64,000 bases of DNA from Saccharicrinis sp963666825 (GTDB lineage Bacteria > Bacteroidota > Bacteroidia > Bacteroidales > Marinilabiliaceae): positions 5,084,001 through 5,148,000 of the forward strand of contig OY763044.2 in assembly GCA_963666825.2 (NCBI GenBank). The letters run 5' to 3'. Both the position numbers and the translations under genes were made by a program. Each line of letters starts with the position of its first letter. Within the stretch, counting starts at the first letter, position 1. The notes beneath the pieces are model-generated. The model worked only from the letters and a program-made list of their open reading frames with translations. It made no database searches and was not told where the DNA came from. Positions 26,140 through 34,711 of this stretch are shown here, piece after piece.

Positions 26140-26870
26140 ATATGATATCCTCTTGTTGTAACCATTTTATTGTTCACTACGTTGGTTTGAGAGTTACCAA
26201 TGATTACAGTGGTAAACATATCAATATCGCAGTTTTTTATGTTGCCCAAAGTTGTAATCTGGGTTTCCTGAAGTTCGCGCATGGCATGTTTTACAATTCC
26301 AACCGGAGTTTCAGGTTTTTGGTATTCCAGTAAAATATCAATAGCTGTATCCAGGTGTTTTACACGCGTTTTACTTCTTGGGTTGTACAAACTAACCACA
26401 AAGTCACCACTCCCTGCTGCATGAAGTCTTTTAATGATTACTTCCCATGGAGTAAGTAAGTCGCTTAAGCTGATGGTGGCAAAGTCGTTCATAAGTGGAG
26501 CTCCCAATAATGAAGCTGAAGCTATAGATGCACTGATACCGGGAATAACTTCCACCTCAATATCAGAGTTTTGGGCCTCTACAATTTCAATCATAATACC
26601 AGCCATTCCATATATTCCGGCATCACCACTACTAATTAAGCTTACCGTTTTTCCGGTTTTAGCCAGTTCCAACACTTCCTCACAACGCGCTACTTCTTTT
26701 TTCATCCCTGAAGAAGCAAACTCTTTGTCAGCTAAAAATGGTTTTACTAAATCGATGTATGTTTTATACCCGGCAATAACATCGCTACCTTGCATAGCAG
26801 CCATTGCTTTAGGTGTGATATGATCTTGCCCTCCAGGGCCCATTCCAACTACATATATTTTTCCGTTCAT
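26136..26870 (-). CDS. cbiH: Cobalt-precorrin-3 C17-methyltransferase
   Basis: A 244-residue SAM-dependent uroporphyrin-III-type methyltransferase that methylates C17 and drives ring contraction. The N-terminal GMGPGGQDHITPKAM, the GDAGIYGMA SAM loop and LLGAPLMNDFATISLSDLLTPW (CobJ/CbiH specific) identify it. There is no fused ferredoxin or CbiG domain. It overlaps cbiJ and is separated from cbiG by a 165-bp spacer with palindromic repeats. Confidence 0.93.
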   Translation of the reverse strand: MNGKIYVVGMGPGGQDHITPKAMAAMQGSDVIAGYKTYIDLVKPFLADKEFASSGMKKEVARCEEVLELAKTGKTVSLISSGDAGIYGMAGIMIEIVEAQNSDIEVEVIPGISASIASASLLGAPLMNDFATISLSDLLTPWEVIIKRLHAAGSGDFVVSLYNPRSKTRVKHLDTAIDILLEYQKPETPVGIVKHAMRELQETQITTLGNIKNCDIDMFTTVIIGNSQTNVVNNKMVTTRGYHI

Positions 26871-26907
26871 TATTTATTATTTTCTTTTTTTACTATAAAA
26901 CTTATAA

Positions 26908-27013
26908 GGTACAAGTTGCAAACTTGCACCAGTGGATGACTGTTATGATGTAATAGAGGAGGTACGAGTTACAAACTCGCACCAGCAAACGTTATAAGCT
27001 TGCACCAGCAAAC
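26908..27013. repeat. REP-like hairpins with a compensated base change
   Basis: Two 23-base imperfect palindromes, 26908-26930 (arms GGTACAAGTT and AACTTGCACC) and 26961-26983 (arms GGTACGAGTT and AACTCGCACC), differ by one paired A-T to G-C exchange that keeps the stem. A half copy (GCTTGCACCAG) follows at 26998-27008, and GCACCAGCAAAC occurs twice (26979-26990, 27002-27013). The compensated change suggests the hairpin itself is selected, as in REP elements. Confidence 0.8.
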
Positions 27014-27035
27014 TATACAAATCATCACTTGCATA

Positions 27036-28055
27036 TTAGCTTTTTTTAAAGGATTGCTCAAAAACAGAAAGTGTCATTCCATCTTTTTTCTTTTTTTTCA
27101 ATAAAAATCTTCCATTTTTGTTTCCTGCGGTATAGGCAGCTGTTGTGCTTACAGAACCAACACCTACGGTTGATTTTACAAAGTCTGAGCCTTCAAACAA
27201 ATGATCTACTTCCTGAAGCTGTTCTGCCGAATAAAAGGTGGTGTTACATTCCAACCTTAAAGCAGCATCTAAAATGGCTTTTTCATCAGATTTTACATCA
27301 ATGGATGCTATGGCTTTTATGCTTTGTAAGTCGATGTTTAGTTCTTTCAGGTTTTCTATGATGAATTCCCATAACGAAATACTTCCGGTATCTTTTTTAC
27401 AACCAATGCCCAATACGATATTTTGAGGAATCAGCTTTACAAACGGTTTGTTGGTATTAATCAACAGATGGTTTGAAACGATAACAGATCCACTTTTTTC
27501 GCCTTGTTTTATAGGCAAAATATCTTTGGGGAGGATATGATAAGGATCGTCTAAAACAACATTTTCGCCATTAACAATCATGGCTGTTATGGTGGTAGCA
27601 TTTTTCATGGAGTCAATGATTAACCCATGTTGTTTGGCCAACATATCCACAGAGGGTAGATGGTTTACATCAGAAGCTGTTGTTATCACCGGATGTGCAT
27701 TGATAGCTGCTGCAATTTTTAGAGTCAGTGCATTGGCACCACCTAAATGACCACTCAACAGGCTGATTACATGTTGACCTCTATCATCGATTACCACAAC
27801 AGCAGGATCGCTTGTTTTGCTTTTGATCCATGGAGCAATACTTCTAACCACAATACCTGAAGCCATGATAAAAACCAATGCCTCATATTTTTTAAACAAG
27901 GTTTCGCAAAAATAACCCAGTTTTCCTTCAATGGGTAGAAAACCTTCCTGTTCCCATTTGGTCAGGGTATAGCATGAGGTTTGTTCCAATTGATTTCCTA
28001 GTCTGGAAGCCAATTGATTCCCCTGTTTGCTTATTGATATAATGGCTGTGTTCAT
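27036..28055 (-). CDS. cbiG: Cobalt-precorrin-5A hydrolase
   Basis: A 339-residue CbiG that opens the ring-A lactone and releases the two-carbon fragment as acetaldehyde. It shows the N-terminal domain (ALVFIMASGIVVRSIAPWIKSKTSDPAVVVIDDRGQ), the middle GHLGGANALTLKIA and the CobE-like C-terminal domain (LGIGCKKDTGS ... STVGVGSVSTTAAYTAG). Its presence marks the anaerobic, early-cobalt pathway. It stands alone between two repeat-filled spacers in the operon. Confidence 0.93.
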   Translation of the reverse strand: MNTAIISISKQGNQLASRLGNQLEQTSCYTLTKWEQEGFLPIEGKLGYFCETLFKKYEALVFIMASGIVVRSIAPWIKSKTSDPAVVVIDDRGQHVISLLSGHLGGANALTLKIAAAINAHPVITTASDVNHLPSVDMLAKQHGLIIDSMKNATTITAMIVNGENVVLDDPYHILPKDILPIKQGEKSGSVIVSNHLLINTNKPFVKLIPQNIVLGIGCKKDTGSISLWEFIIENLKELNIDLQSIKAIASIDVKSDEKAILDAALRLECNTTFYSAEQLQEVDHLFEGSDFVKSTVGVGSVSTTAAYTAGNKNGRFLLKKKKKDGMTLSVFEQSFKKS

Positions 28056-28196
28056 GTTGCTAGTTTTTAATGGCCTAGAGCATAGTGCTAAGAGCTTAGT
28101 TTTTGGAAAAGAAGATAAGCCAATAGTAATCAGTTAAAATGATGCAGGAGCCATCAGATGTTTATAACAAATGACGATAATCGATTAAATAATGTT

Positions 28197-28262
28197 CGAC
28201 TCCGCTGGAGTCGTTGTGTGTATGTATCATTATTCTATAAACATGTAATCCCGCTGGGATTA
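28197..28262. repeat. Paired palindromes with a shared GCT loop
   Basis: CGACTCC-GCT-GGAGTCG (28197-28213) and TAATCCC-GCT-GGGATTA (28246-28262) are perfect 7-bp stems with the same three-base loop, 32 bases apart. They look like two arms of a mobile palindromic repeat unit, a kind seen in many Bacteroidota intergenic regions. They occupy the 306-bp spacer between cbiG and cbiF. Confidence 0.75.
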
Positions 28263-28310
28263 ATGATTACTGATAGTCTGATCATTTAGCTATTTATATC
28301 TTTCGTGATC

Positions 28311-28349
28311 CCTGTCCCTTTCTCCTTGTTCCTTGTTCCTTTTTCCCTG
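28311..28349 (-). repeat. Purine-rich heptamer tract downstream of cbiF
   Basis: On the transcribed strand the run reads as degenerate AAGGAAC-type heptamers and ends 12 bases after the cbiF stop. Confidence 0.55.
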
Positions 28350-28361
28350 TAATCTTTAACC

Positions 28362-29111
28362 TTATTTCCCCTTTCGATACTCATGTGTAAAATGAGAAGC
28401 ATATAGCAATGAGTTCTCAAATTGATCGCCTAAGAAATCACCCACTAAAATCATAGCAGTTTTGGTAATACCTGCTTCTTTAACTTTAGCAGCAATGGTA
28501 TTTAATGTTCCTTTTACAATGATTTGATCGGGCCAGCTTGCTCTTTGTACTACAGCTATTGGAGTCGTTTCTGCATAATGAATCGTTAGTTTTTCAACCA
28601 GCTTATCAATCATACCTACAGTAAGGAAAATAGCCATTGAAGTTTTATGCGAAGCCAGTAATTCAATTTTCTCCAATTCCGGAACGGGAGTTCTGCCCTC
28701 CATACGCGTACAGATTACCGTTTGAGAGATTCCAGGTACTGTAAATTCTCTTTGTAATGCTGCTGCAGTAGCCACAAATGAACTAACACCCGGAATAACT
28801 GTATGTGGAATATTTAGCTTATCCAACTCTTCAATTTGTTCACGGATGGAACCGTAAATAGAAGGATCACCAGTATGAACACGGGCTACAGATTTTCCTT
28901 GCTCGTGAGCAGTCTTCATGGTATCAATGATCGACTCCAGATCCATAGTGGCACTATTATGAATTTGAGCTTCCGGTTTGTGATCTTCAATCACAGCTTT
29001 TGGAACAAGAGATCCGGCATAGATAATGACATCTGCCTGTTGAATTGCTTTTAATCCTTTAACTGTGATTAATTCCGGATCACCGGGACCGGCTCCAATA
29101 AATGTTATCAT
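28362..29111 (-). CDS. cbiF: Cobalt-precorrin-4 C11-methyltransferase
   Basis: A 249-residue SAM-dependent methyltransferase acting at C11. Identification rests on ITFIGAGPGDPELITVKG, VHTGDPSIYGSIREQIEEL and VPGISQTVICTRMEGRTPVPE, the last being typical of CobM/CbiF. It starts only four bases after cbiL ends, so both belong to one coupled block with cbiT. Confidence 0.94.
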   Translation of the reverse strand: MITFIGAGPGDPELITVKGLKAIQQADVIIYAGSLVPKAVIEDHKPEAQIHNSATMDLESIIDTMKTAHEQGKSVARVHTGDPSIYGSIREQIEELDKLNIPHTVIPGVSSFVATAAALQREFTVPGISQTVICTRMEGRTPVPELEKIELLASHKTSMAIFLTVGMIDKLVEKLTIHYAETTPIAVVQRASWPDQIIVKGTLNTIAAKVKEAGITKTAMILVGDFLGDQFENSLLYASHFTHEYRKGK

Positions 29112-29115
29112 ATTT

Positions 29116-29814
29116 TTAGTTTTTGTTTTTTTGAATAATGGCTGTTGAAAAATAAGGTACTTCCTCTTTTAAAACCTCAATGTTGTTATAAACCTGTTGC
29201 TTTTCTTTTCCGGCTTCAGTAATCATCACAAACTTGTATTGAGGATGACTGGCAAGGAAATCGTACAATTGAGCTTTATATCTGGAGATTTTCATGCATA
29301 CCGTGGTATCAGATAATTCGAGCATACCGGAAGCATTTTTATCAAAAGAGCCAATCACGCTCAGTTGATCATTATCCTTACATAATGGCAGATTTAACAG
29401 ACTACTAATGGCTGCAAAGGAATAAATACCAGGAATGGTTTCAACTTCAAAATCTGTATTCAAGTACTCCAGAATATAGCTGTAGGTACTGTATAGCATT
29501 GGATCGCCCAAGGTTAAAAAGGCAATATTTTTACCTTCGTTTAGATGCTTTTCAATGAGTTGTGCATTTTGTTTTCGGGCTTCAATGCGTACATGAACAT
29601 CCTTCGACATGGGGAAGGTCATGTATTCGATACATGCATTATCATCGATAAACTCCGAAACGATAGCTAAGGCTGTACTGGTTTGTTCTTTTGATTTGGG
29701 TACACAAATAATATCAGCTTTGCCAATAGCTTTTACTGCTTTGAGGGTTAATAAATCCGGATCGCCCGGACCAATACCAACGCCATATAATTTACCTTTG
29801 TTTTGTTTGTTCAT
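29116..29814 (-). CDS. cbiL: Cobalt-precorrin-2 C20-methyltransferase
   Basis: A 232-residue methyltransferase of the same fold, adding the methyl at C20 of (cobalt-)precorrin-2. Signatures are LYGVGIGPGDPDLLTLKAVKAI, ADIICVPKS and LTLGDPMLYSTYSYI, the CobI/CbiL version of the SAM loop. It lies five bases after cbiT and four before cbiF. Confidence 0.93.
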   Translation of the reverse strand: MNKQNKGKLYGVGIGPGDPDLLTLKAVKAIGKADIICVPKSKEQTSTALAIVSEFIDDNACIEYMTFPMSKDVHVRIEARKQNAQLIEKHLNEGKNIAFLTLGDPMLYSTYSYILEYLNTDFEVETIPGIYSFAAISSLLNLPLCKDNDQLSVIGSFDKNASGMLELSDTTVCMKISRYKAQLYDFLASHPQYKFVMITEAGKEKQQVYNNIEVLKEEVPYFSTAIIQKNKN

Positions 29815-29819
29815 TCTGT

Positions 29820-30374
29820 TTAAAACTTTGCAGTTAAAATAAATATTGGGTTTTGAGCGGTTAGCATGGCTACCTTACGCGAAGTATCAATTTTATTTAC
29901 ACCAACCTGAATCAGATCAAAATCAACTTCATTGTTTTTAAAATATTCATAGGCTTTAATCATTGTATCCAGAACAATGGCTGTTACCACCACAATGCAG
30001 TTTTTTTGTCCCTTTGTTTTTATAAGGTTCAAAATATCAGTCAGGTTCCCACCACTTCCACCAATGAAAAATTTATTACAAGAGCTTACTTCATCCATTC
30101 CTTGAGGAGCCTTGCTATGTACGACAGTCAGATTATTAATCTGAAACTTTGCTATATTCTGATGTATTAAATCTACAGCTTCGTCTTTGTGTTCAATACC
30201 TATGACTTTTCCTTGCGTAAGAGCCAGAGCAGCTTCAATAGAAACAGAACCTGTTCCAGCACCAATATCCATCATATGATCGGTAGACTGAAGCTCCAGT
30301 TTACTTATAACCAATGTTCTTATTTCTTCCTTTGTCATGGGAACATTCCCACGTATAAATGCTGAATCTTTCAT
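29820..30374 (-). CDS. cbiT: Cobalt-precorrin-6B C15-methyltransferase (decarboxylating)
   Basis: A 184-residue Rossmann-fold methyltransferase that methylates C15 and decarboxylates the C12 acetate. It begins MKDSAFIRGNVPMTKEEIR, as CbiT proteins do, and has the SAM motif MMDIGAGTGSVSIEAAL and FIGGSGGNL. It is separate from CbiE, unlike the fused CobL. The ATG at 30374 matches the family start; an earlier in-frame TTG is unlikely. Confidence 0.93.
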   Translation of the reverse strand: MKDSAFIRGNVPMTKEEIRTLVISKLELQSTDHMMDIGAGTGSVSIEAALALTQGKVIGIEHKDEAVDLIHQNIAKFQINNLTVVHSKAPQGMDEVSSCNKFFIGGSGGNLTDILNLIKTKGQKNCIVVVTAIVLDTMIKAYEYFKNNEVDFDLIQVGVNKIDTSRKVAMLTAQNPIFILTAKF

Positions 30375-30393
30375 TTTTATTAGTACCAAGTAG

Positions 30394-30414
30394 AAAGTTA
30401 AAAGTCAAAAGTTG
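30394..30414 (+). repeat. Heptamer tandem repeat upstream of cbiT
   Basis: Three consecutive units AAAGTTA AAAGTCA AAAGTTG, 20 bases upstream of the cbiT start. Confidence 0.55.
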
Positions 30415-30539
30415 ATTTACAGATTGTTTATTACTCTCTATTAATCCATTTAATTGGTAAACCAAAATACCCTTTACTCAAAATCTTCTTCTTACATGTT
30501 TTGTGTTTTTTTATAATTTCAATAAATCAAATTCTATTT

Positions 30540-30710
30540 CCCAGGGCTAACACCCAGGGCTGTTTGATGCAGGCCCTTCATGCCTATATTTAATTATGAT
30601 CTACCAACCTAATAACCTAATGATCTATTTACCCTTTAACCCTTTAACCCTTAACCTTTTTTCCTTTTTCCTTTTTCCTTTCTGCTTTTTCCTTTCTACT
30701 TGTTCCTCTC
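30540..30710. repeat. Decayed repeat unit and long heptamer tract in the cbiT-cbiE spacer
   Basis: CCCAGGGCT occurs twice as a direct repeat (30540-30548, 30553-30561), probably a degraded hairpin repeat. From 30631 to 30710 the + strand is a run of CCCTTTAA units followed by TTTTTCC heptamers. This tract runs through the cbiE stop codon at 30696-30698 into its last codons. The 321-bp spacer holds nothing else recognisable. Confidence 0.6.
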
Positions 30711-31331
30711 TATAATTACACAACTTAAATCATAATCTTCATCTATTTCCAACGCTTCTTTAGCTGTGGTGTAAATGATCTTTTCATCAGGGTAGGAGAG
30801 ATGTATTCCTATGTAATAGTTAAAATCTCCATAACCTGCGTTTACTAATTGTTCTGCAATCCATTTCCAGTTTTGCTTTTTATCGGTAAGAAGAAAAACG
30901 GATTCATAGGTTTCAACCGCCTGTAAGAAATCTAATTCTTTGCCGTGTAAGGAGGCTTTTAAGGCATTTTCGTAGCCCAAACCTACCTTTGCATATAAAT
31001 ACTGATAGGAGCTTAATCCCGGGATTAAATCAATGGCAGCATCAGGTAATGCACTTTGAATATATCGACGTAAGGAATAAAATCCTGTATCGCCGGAAAC
31101 CAGCACCACAATAGTTTTATTTTGCAGAGATTCCATCTTATCTTTTAATGCAGATAAGCTTCCTGTAAATACAAAACAATCCTTTTTATAGTCACTAAAA
31201 ATTTCCAGATGGCGGCTTCCTCCAATCAGGATATCTGCATTTTCCACCTTTTTATAAACGATTGGTGCAATATAATCCGGATGTCCCGGACCAATACCGC
31301 AGATATATATATGGTTATGATTATTTTTCAT
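30696..31331 (-). CDS. cbiE: Cobalt-precorrin-7 C5-methyltransferase
   Basis: A 211-residue SAM methyltransferase acting at C5. IYICGIGPGHPDYIAPIVYKK, ADILIGGSRHLEIF, VVLVSGDTGFYSLRRYI and LIPGLSSYQYLYAKVGL are CbiE-type motifs. Its start overlaps cbiD by 11 bases. The 3' end runs into a heptamer repeat tract, which may have supplied the final residues ERNK. Confidence 0.93.
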   Translation of the reverse strand: MKNNHNHIYICGIGPGHPDYIAPIVYKKVENADILIGGSRHLEIFSDYKKDCFVFTGSLSALKDKMESLQNKTIVVLVSGDTGFYSLRRYIQSALPDAAIDLIPGLSSYQYLYAKVGLGYENALKASLHGKELDFLQAVETYESVFLLTDKKQNWKWIAEQLVNAGYGDFNYYIGIHLSYPDEKIIYTTAKEALEIDEDYDLSCVIIERNK

Positions 31332-32430
31332 GATGAATATGGTTAATGATGGATAAAGCCTCGCTGGTTTTGGCCAATAAACCTGCTTTTTGCGATAGTA
31401 ATATGATCTCTACTTCCAGATCTCCATGACAGTATAATTCAGTTCGTTTTTTCATGGTATCAGCCAGGTAATTCCAGAATGCTGCATCTTTCACAAAAGA
31501 AATGGCTTCTTCAGTGGTGTTGGATTGCATGATCAGATCAAAGCCTTCTGCATCTTTACTAAATTTAAAATAGTGCGAAGCCATAATTTCATTACGTGCA
31601 TCAGCAATTCTGCTGTGGGTATGAAAGATGCCTCCTGCAATTTTTATGAGTTTACCCAAGTGACCTACAATAACCACTTTTTTAAAGTTTCGGATGATGG
31701 CCTGTTCCAGCATAAATCCAATGTAATTGGAAGTGAGCACCACCCATTCTTCGTTGATATTTAGATTCTCTTTTGAAAAAGAAGTACTGTAATTGCCAGG
31801 AGAGAAAATGGTCTCCTTAAATCCGTAGGCTTCAATTTGATTTAGCTTGACTACCAATGAATCTTTTAACGCCTCTTCCGACATTGGTTTAACAATTCCG
31901 GTAGTACCTAAAACCGATAAACCACCAACAATTCCCAGTTGTGGATTGAATGTTTTTTTAGCCAGCTTTTCTCCTTCAGGAATGCTTATTTCAACTGCTA
32001 CACCTTTTCCTTTGGGGAGTACTTCTGCAATGGACTGCTGAATCATTTTTAAGGGAACCGGATTAATGGCTGGTTGACCCACTTCAACCGCCAAGCCTGG
32101 TTTTGTTACTCTGCCAATTCCTTTTCCTCCAATGATTTTAATATCATTTCCATCAATAAACTTTGCAGAAGCACAAATAGTTGCACCATGCGTAATATCC
32201 GGATCATCACCGGCATCTTTAATGGTGGCGCATTGTGTCTGGTTTTTATTGATAGAGCTGTCGTTGATTTCTAAAAAAACCTCAGAACCAGATGGGAGTG
32301 TAACGGCAACATGTTTAATCATTTGCTGATTCACCAACATGTACACCGCAGCCTTGGCAACAGCAGAAGCACAGGTTCCTGTTGTTAATCCGTTTTTGAG
32401 TTCTTTATTTTCTTTTTCTTTAGAAATCAT
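31321..32430 (-). CDS. cbiD: Cobalt-precorrin-5B C1-methyltransferase
   Basis: A 369-residue enzyme that methylates C1 in the anaerobic pathway. The N-terminal LKNGLTTGTCASAVAKAAVYML, the DDPDITHGATICA segment and GGIFHTHSRIADAR are diagnostic. It overlaps cbiE by 11 bases. Together with CbiG and the separate CbiE/CbiT it identifies the oxygen-independent route. Confidence 0.95.
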   Translation of the reverse strand: MISKEKENKELKNGLTTGTCASAVAKAAVYMLVNQQMIKHVAVTLPSGSEVFLEINDSSINKNQTQCATIKDAGDDPDITHGATICASAKFIDGNDIKIIGGKGIGRVTKPGLAVEVGQPAINPVPLKMIQQSIAEVLPKGKGVAVEISIPEGEKLAKKTFNPQLGIVGGLSVLGTTGIVKPMSEEALKDSLVVKLNQIEAYGFKETIFSPGNYSTSFSKENLNINEEWVVLTSNYIGFMLEQAIIRNFKKVVIVGHLGKLIKIAGGIFHTHSRIADARNEIMASHYFKFSKDAEGFDLIMQSNTTEEAISFVKDAAFWNYLADTMKKRTELYCHGDLEVEIILLSQKAGLLAKTSEALSIINHIHHEK

Positions 32431-32469
32431 TTAATAAACTTCTTTTTCAATGTTAATTCTCTTGAATCA

Positions 32470-32553
32470 AAAGGCTGAAAGCCTTTAACATCAAAGCAAG
32501 GGGCATCGCCCCTTGTAATTAGGCACCATGAAAATCTCAGGCTGTAGGCCTGA
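32470..32553. repeat. Cluster of three short palindromes
   Basis: Three hairpins lie within 84 bases: AAAGGCT/AGCCTTT (32470-32486), CAAGGGGC/GCCCCTTG (32497-32515) and TCAGGC/GCCTGA (32537-32553). They resemble a compound palindromic repeat unit and sit in the cbiD-cbiC spacer. Confidence 0.75.
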
Positions 32554-32610
32554 AACAATTAATACAATAAGTTACCTTTTGTCGTTAGTCACAGTATCAA
32601 TTATAATTAA

Positions 32611-32725
32611 AAAACCACCTCCCCTTCGTTCCTCGGGTACTCCTCCTTTGGAAGGAGGAGAGTGTCGTAGCACATTTACCTCCTGCATTTTAGGAGGGGT
32701 GCCAAAGAAGGGGTGGTATATTATA
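32611..32725. repeat. MITE-like repeat, copy 1
   Basis: About 115 bp beginning AACCACCTCCCC and ending GGGGTGGTAT, i.e. with inverted ends. It shares CGTTCCTCGGGTACTCCTCC and TTTGGAAGGAGGAGAGTG with 35779-35855. No reading frame is present, so it is a non-autonomous or REP-type element. Confidence 0.75.
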
Positions 32726-32736
32726 ATTTATTGTTC

Positions 32737-33381
32737 CTAAATCTTACGATTAGTTACATCGTACAATAATGCATTCAATATGGCCACACCAACTGTACTG
32801 CCACCTTTACGGCCACGAATAATCATGTAAGGCAGACCGGATTCTTTAAGCATTTGTTTGGATTCAGCAGCACCAACAAAACCTACAGGAACACCAATTA
32901 CCAAATCAGGCTTTATTTTACCTTCTTTAGCTAATTCGCAGATGCGAACCAAAGCGGTAGGAGCGTTTCCAATCACAAATATTTTATAGGATTCGTCTTC
33001 TGAAGCCTTATCAATGCCACAGATTGAACGTGTAATACCCTTTTCTTTTGCTGTTTCAATCACATCTGGATGATGCACAAAGCAATTGATTTCACAACTC
33101 AGTTTTGATAATGAAGGTTTGCTCACACCAGCTGTAATCATTGTGGTATCTGCATAAATATTGCACGATTGTGACAATGCCTTTTTAGCATTTTCAACGG
33201 CATCTGGATGTGCTTCAAATAAATGGCCGTACTCAAAGTCAGCTGTTGTATGAATCACCCTTTTTATAATGCTATCCAACTCTGCAGGAATATTTAAATG
33301 CGACAGCTCTGCTGAAATAATTTTCATACTGTCGTTTTCAATTCCCATTGGATTAAGGTTTATATAATTGCTCTTTTCCAT
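32737..33381 (-). CDS. cbiC: Cobalt-precorrin-8 methylmutase
   Basis: A 214-residue CobH/CbiC that shifts the methyl group from C11 to C12 to form cobyrinic acid. The catalytic histidine is in RVIHTTADFEYG, and VIGVPVGFVGAAESK and RGRKGGSTVGVAILNALLY are conserved. The start lies 22 bases inside the end of cbiA, so translation is coupled. Confidence 0.95.
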   Translation of the reverse strand: MEKSNYINLNPMGIENDSMKIISAELSHLNIPAELDSIIKRVIHTTADFEYGHLFEAHPDAVENAKKALSQSCNIYADTTMITAGVSKPSLSKLSCEINCFVHHPDVIETAKEKGITRSICGIDKASEDESYKIFVIGNAPTALVRICELAKEGKIKPDLVIGVPVGFVGAAESKQMLKESGLPYMIIRGRKGGSTVGVAILNALLYDVTNRKI

Positions 33382-34706
33382 AATTCTGTAATCTTTTCAA
33401 AAAACTTTAAGTCAGCGTAAAAATGCACGTGGGCATAGGCTCCCAGGCAGTTTTTATATTGCAAACCACATTGCCATTCCAGTTCCTTCTCCGGTTTTTT
33501 TAGCTGATATTTTAATTCGTAATTAACATCTGTTTGATTAGGAATAATCTGAGATCTGTGAAACTCATGGCAAGGTGTTGATTCACCTTCATATTGTGCA
33601 ATGGCATAACCAAATCGTTGCAGTCGTTTGGTCATTTGAACCGAAGCTTCAAATACGCCCGTCATTTCATATTCATCCTGATCCTGAGTAATAATCTTTT
33701 CAGTCAGGTACATTAAACCACCACATTCTGCATAGGCAGGCATTCCATTATCAATCTTGTCTTTAATCTCTTTAAGCAGACTTTTGTTTTGCGACAATTC
33801 GTTGGCAAATACTTCAGGATAACCACCACCCAAATACAGGCAATTGCATTCCTCAGGTAACTGATTATCCTCAATAGGACTGAAGTAATGTAAGTTTGAA
33901 CCCAACTCATTAAGCAACTCCAGGTTATCTTTATAATAAAAACGGAAAGCCTTATCGTATGCCACACCAATATGTAAAGCCGATAAATCAAGTTTTGGCA
34001 ATTCAAATGAATCTTCACTGATCTCTTTATTGTCGGCAATACTCATCAATCTTCTAAAATCGATGGTCTGGTTAAAAGTCTCTTTTATTAACTCAATTTT
34101 GTGATCCAACTCGTCTACCTCTTCCGCCTGTATTAATCCCAGATGGCGACTTTCAAGCGCAAAATCTTTATTGGTGGGTATGTATCCGATACACTTTATG
34201 CCACATTCTTTTTCAATAATTGATTGTAGGAATTTAAAATGATCTTTACTTGAAACGTGGTTCAAAATAACTCCACGTACTTTTGTATCCTCTTTATAAT
34301 TGGCAAAACCTTTAATAATAGCAGCAATAGATTGGTATAGTCCTTTACAATTCACCACCAGAATAACCGGAATATCTAAAATACGGCTTAGTTCGTAAGT
34401 GCTTCCCCTGGATTCTTGTCCCATTCCATCGTACATGCCCATTACGCCTTCTATAATAGATAAATCAGCCTTGGCAGCATGTTTTCTATACAAATGCTTT
34501 ATGGCAGATTCTGAAAGCATAAAGCTATCGAGGTTGTATGATGGCACACCCAATACTTTACTGTGAAATAAAGGATCGATATAATCGGGACCAGTTTTAA
34601 AGGGTGTAATATTGTAATTTAACGACTTTAGTAAAGCCATCAATCCTATGGTGGCTGTGGTTTTTCCGCATCCGCTGTTTGTACCTGCTATAATAAATCC
34701 CTTCAT
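33360..34706 (-). CDS. cbiA: Cobyrinate a,c-diamide synthase
   Basis: A 448-residue glutamine- and ATP-dependent amidotransferase that amidates the a and c side chains. The N-terminal DTBS-like ATPase has the P-loop GTNSGCGKTT and GVMGMYDG; the C-terminal class I glutaminase has the nucleophile Cys in YAECGGLMYL and YAHVHFY near the end. It is the last pathway enzyme present in this window; cobyric acid synthase (CbiP) and CbiB are not here. Confidence 0.95.
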   Translation of the reverse strand: MKGFIIAGTNSGCGKTTATIGLMALLKSLNYNITPFKTGPDYIDPLFHSKVLGVPSYNLDSFMLSESAIKHLYRKHAAKADLSIIEGVMGMYDGMGQESRGSTYELSRILDIPVILVVNCKGLYQSIAAIIKGFANYKEDTKVRGVILNHVSSKDHFKFLQSIIEKECGIKCIGYIPTNKDFALESRHLGLIQAEEVDELDHKIELIKETFNQTIDFRRLMSIADNKEISEDSFELPKLDLSALHIGVAYDKAFRFYYKDNLELLNELGSNLHYFSPIEDNQLPEECNCLYLGGGYPEVFANELSQNKSLLKEIKDKIDNGMPAYAECGGLMYLTEKIITQDQDEYEMTGVFEASVQMTKRLQRFGYAIAQYEGESTPCHEFHRSQIIPNQTDVNYELKYQLKKPEKELEWQCGLQYKNCLGAYAHVHFYADLKFFEKITELWKRAII

Positions 34707-34711
34707 GATAT

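Noticed and set aside
32461..32736. The repeat cluster as a CRISPR array
   Set aside because: The palindromes differ from one another and there are no regularly spaced identical repeats with unique spacers.
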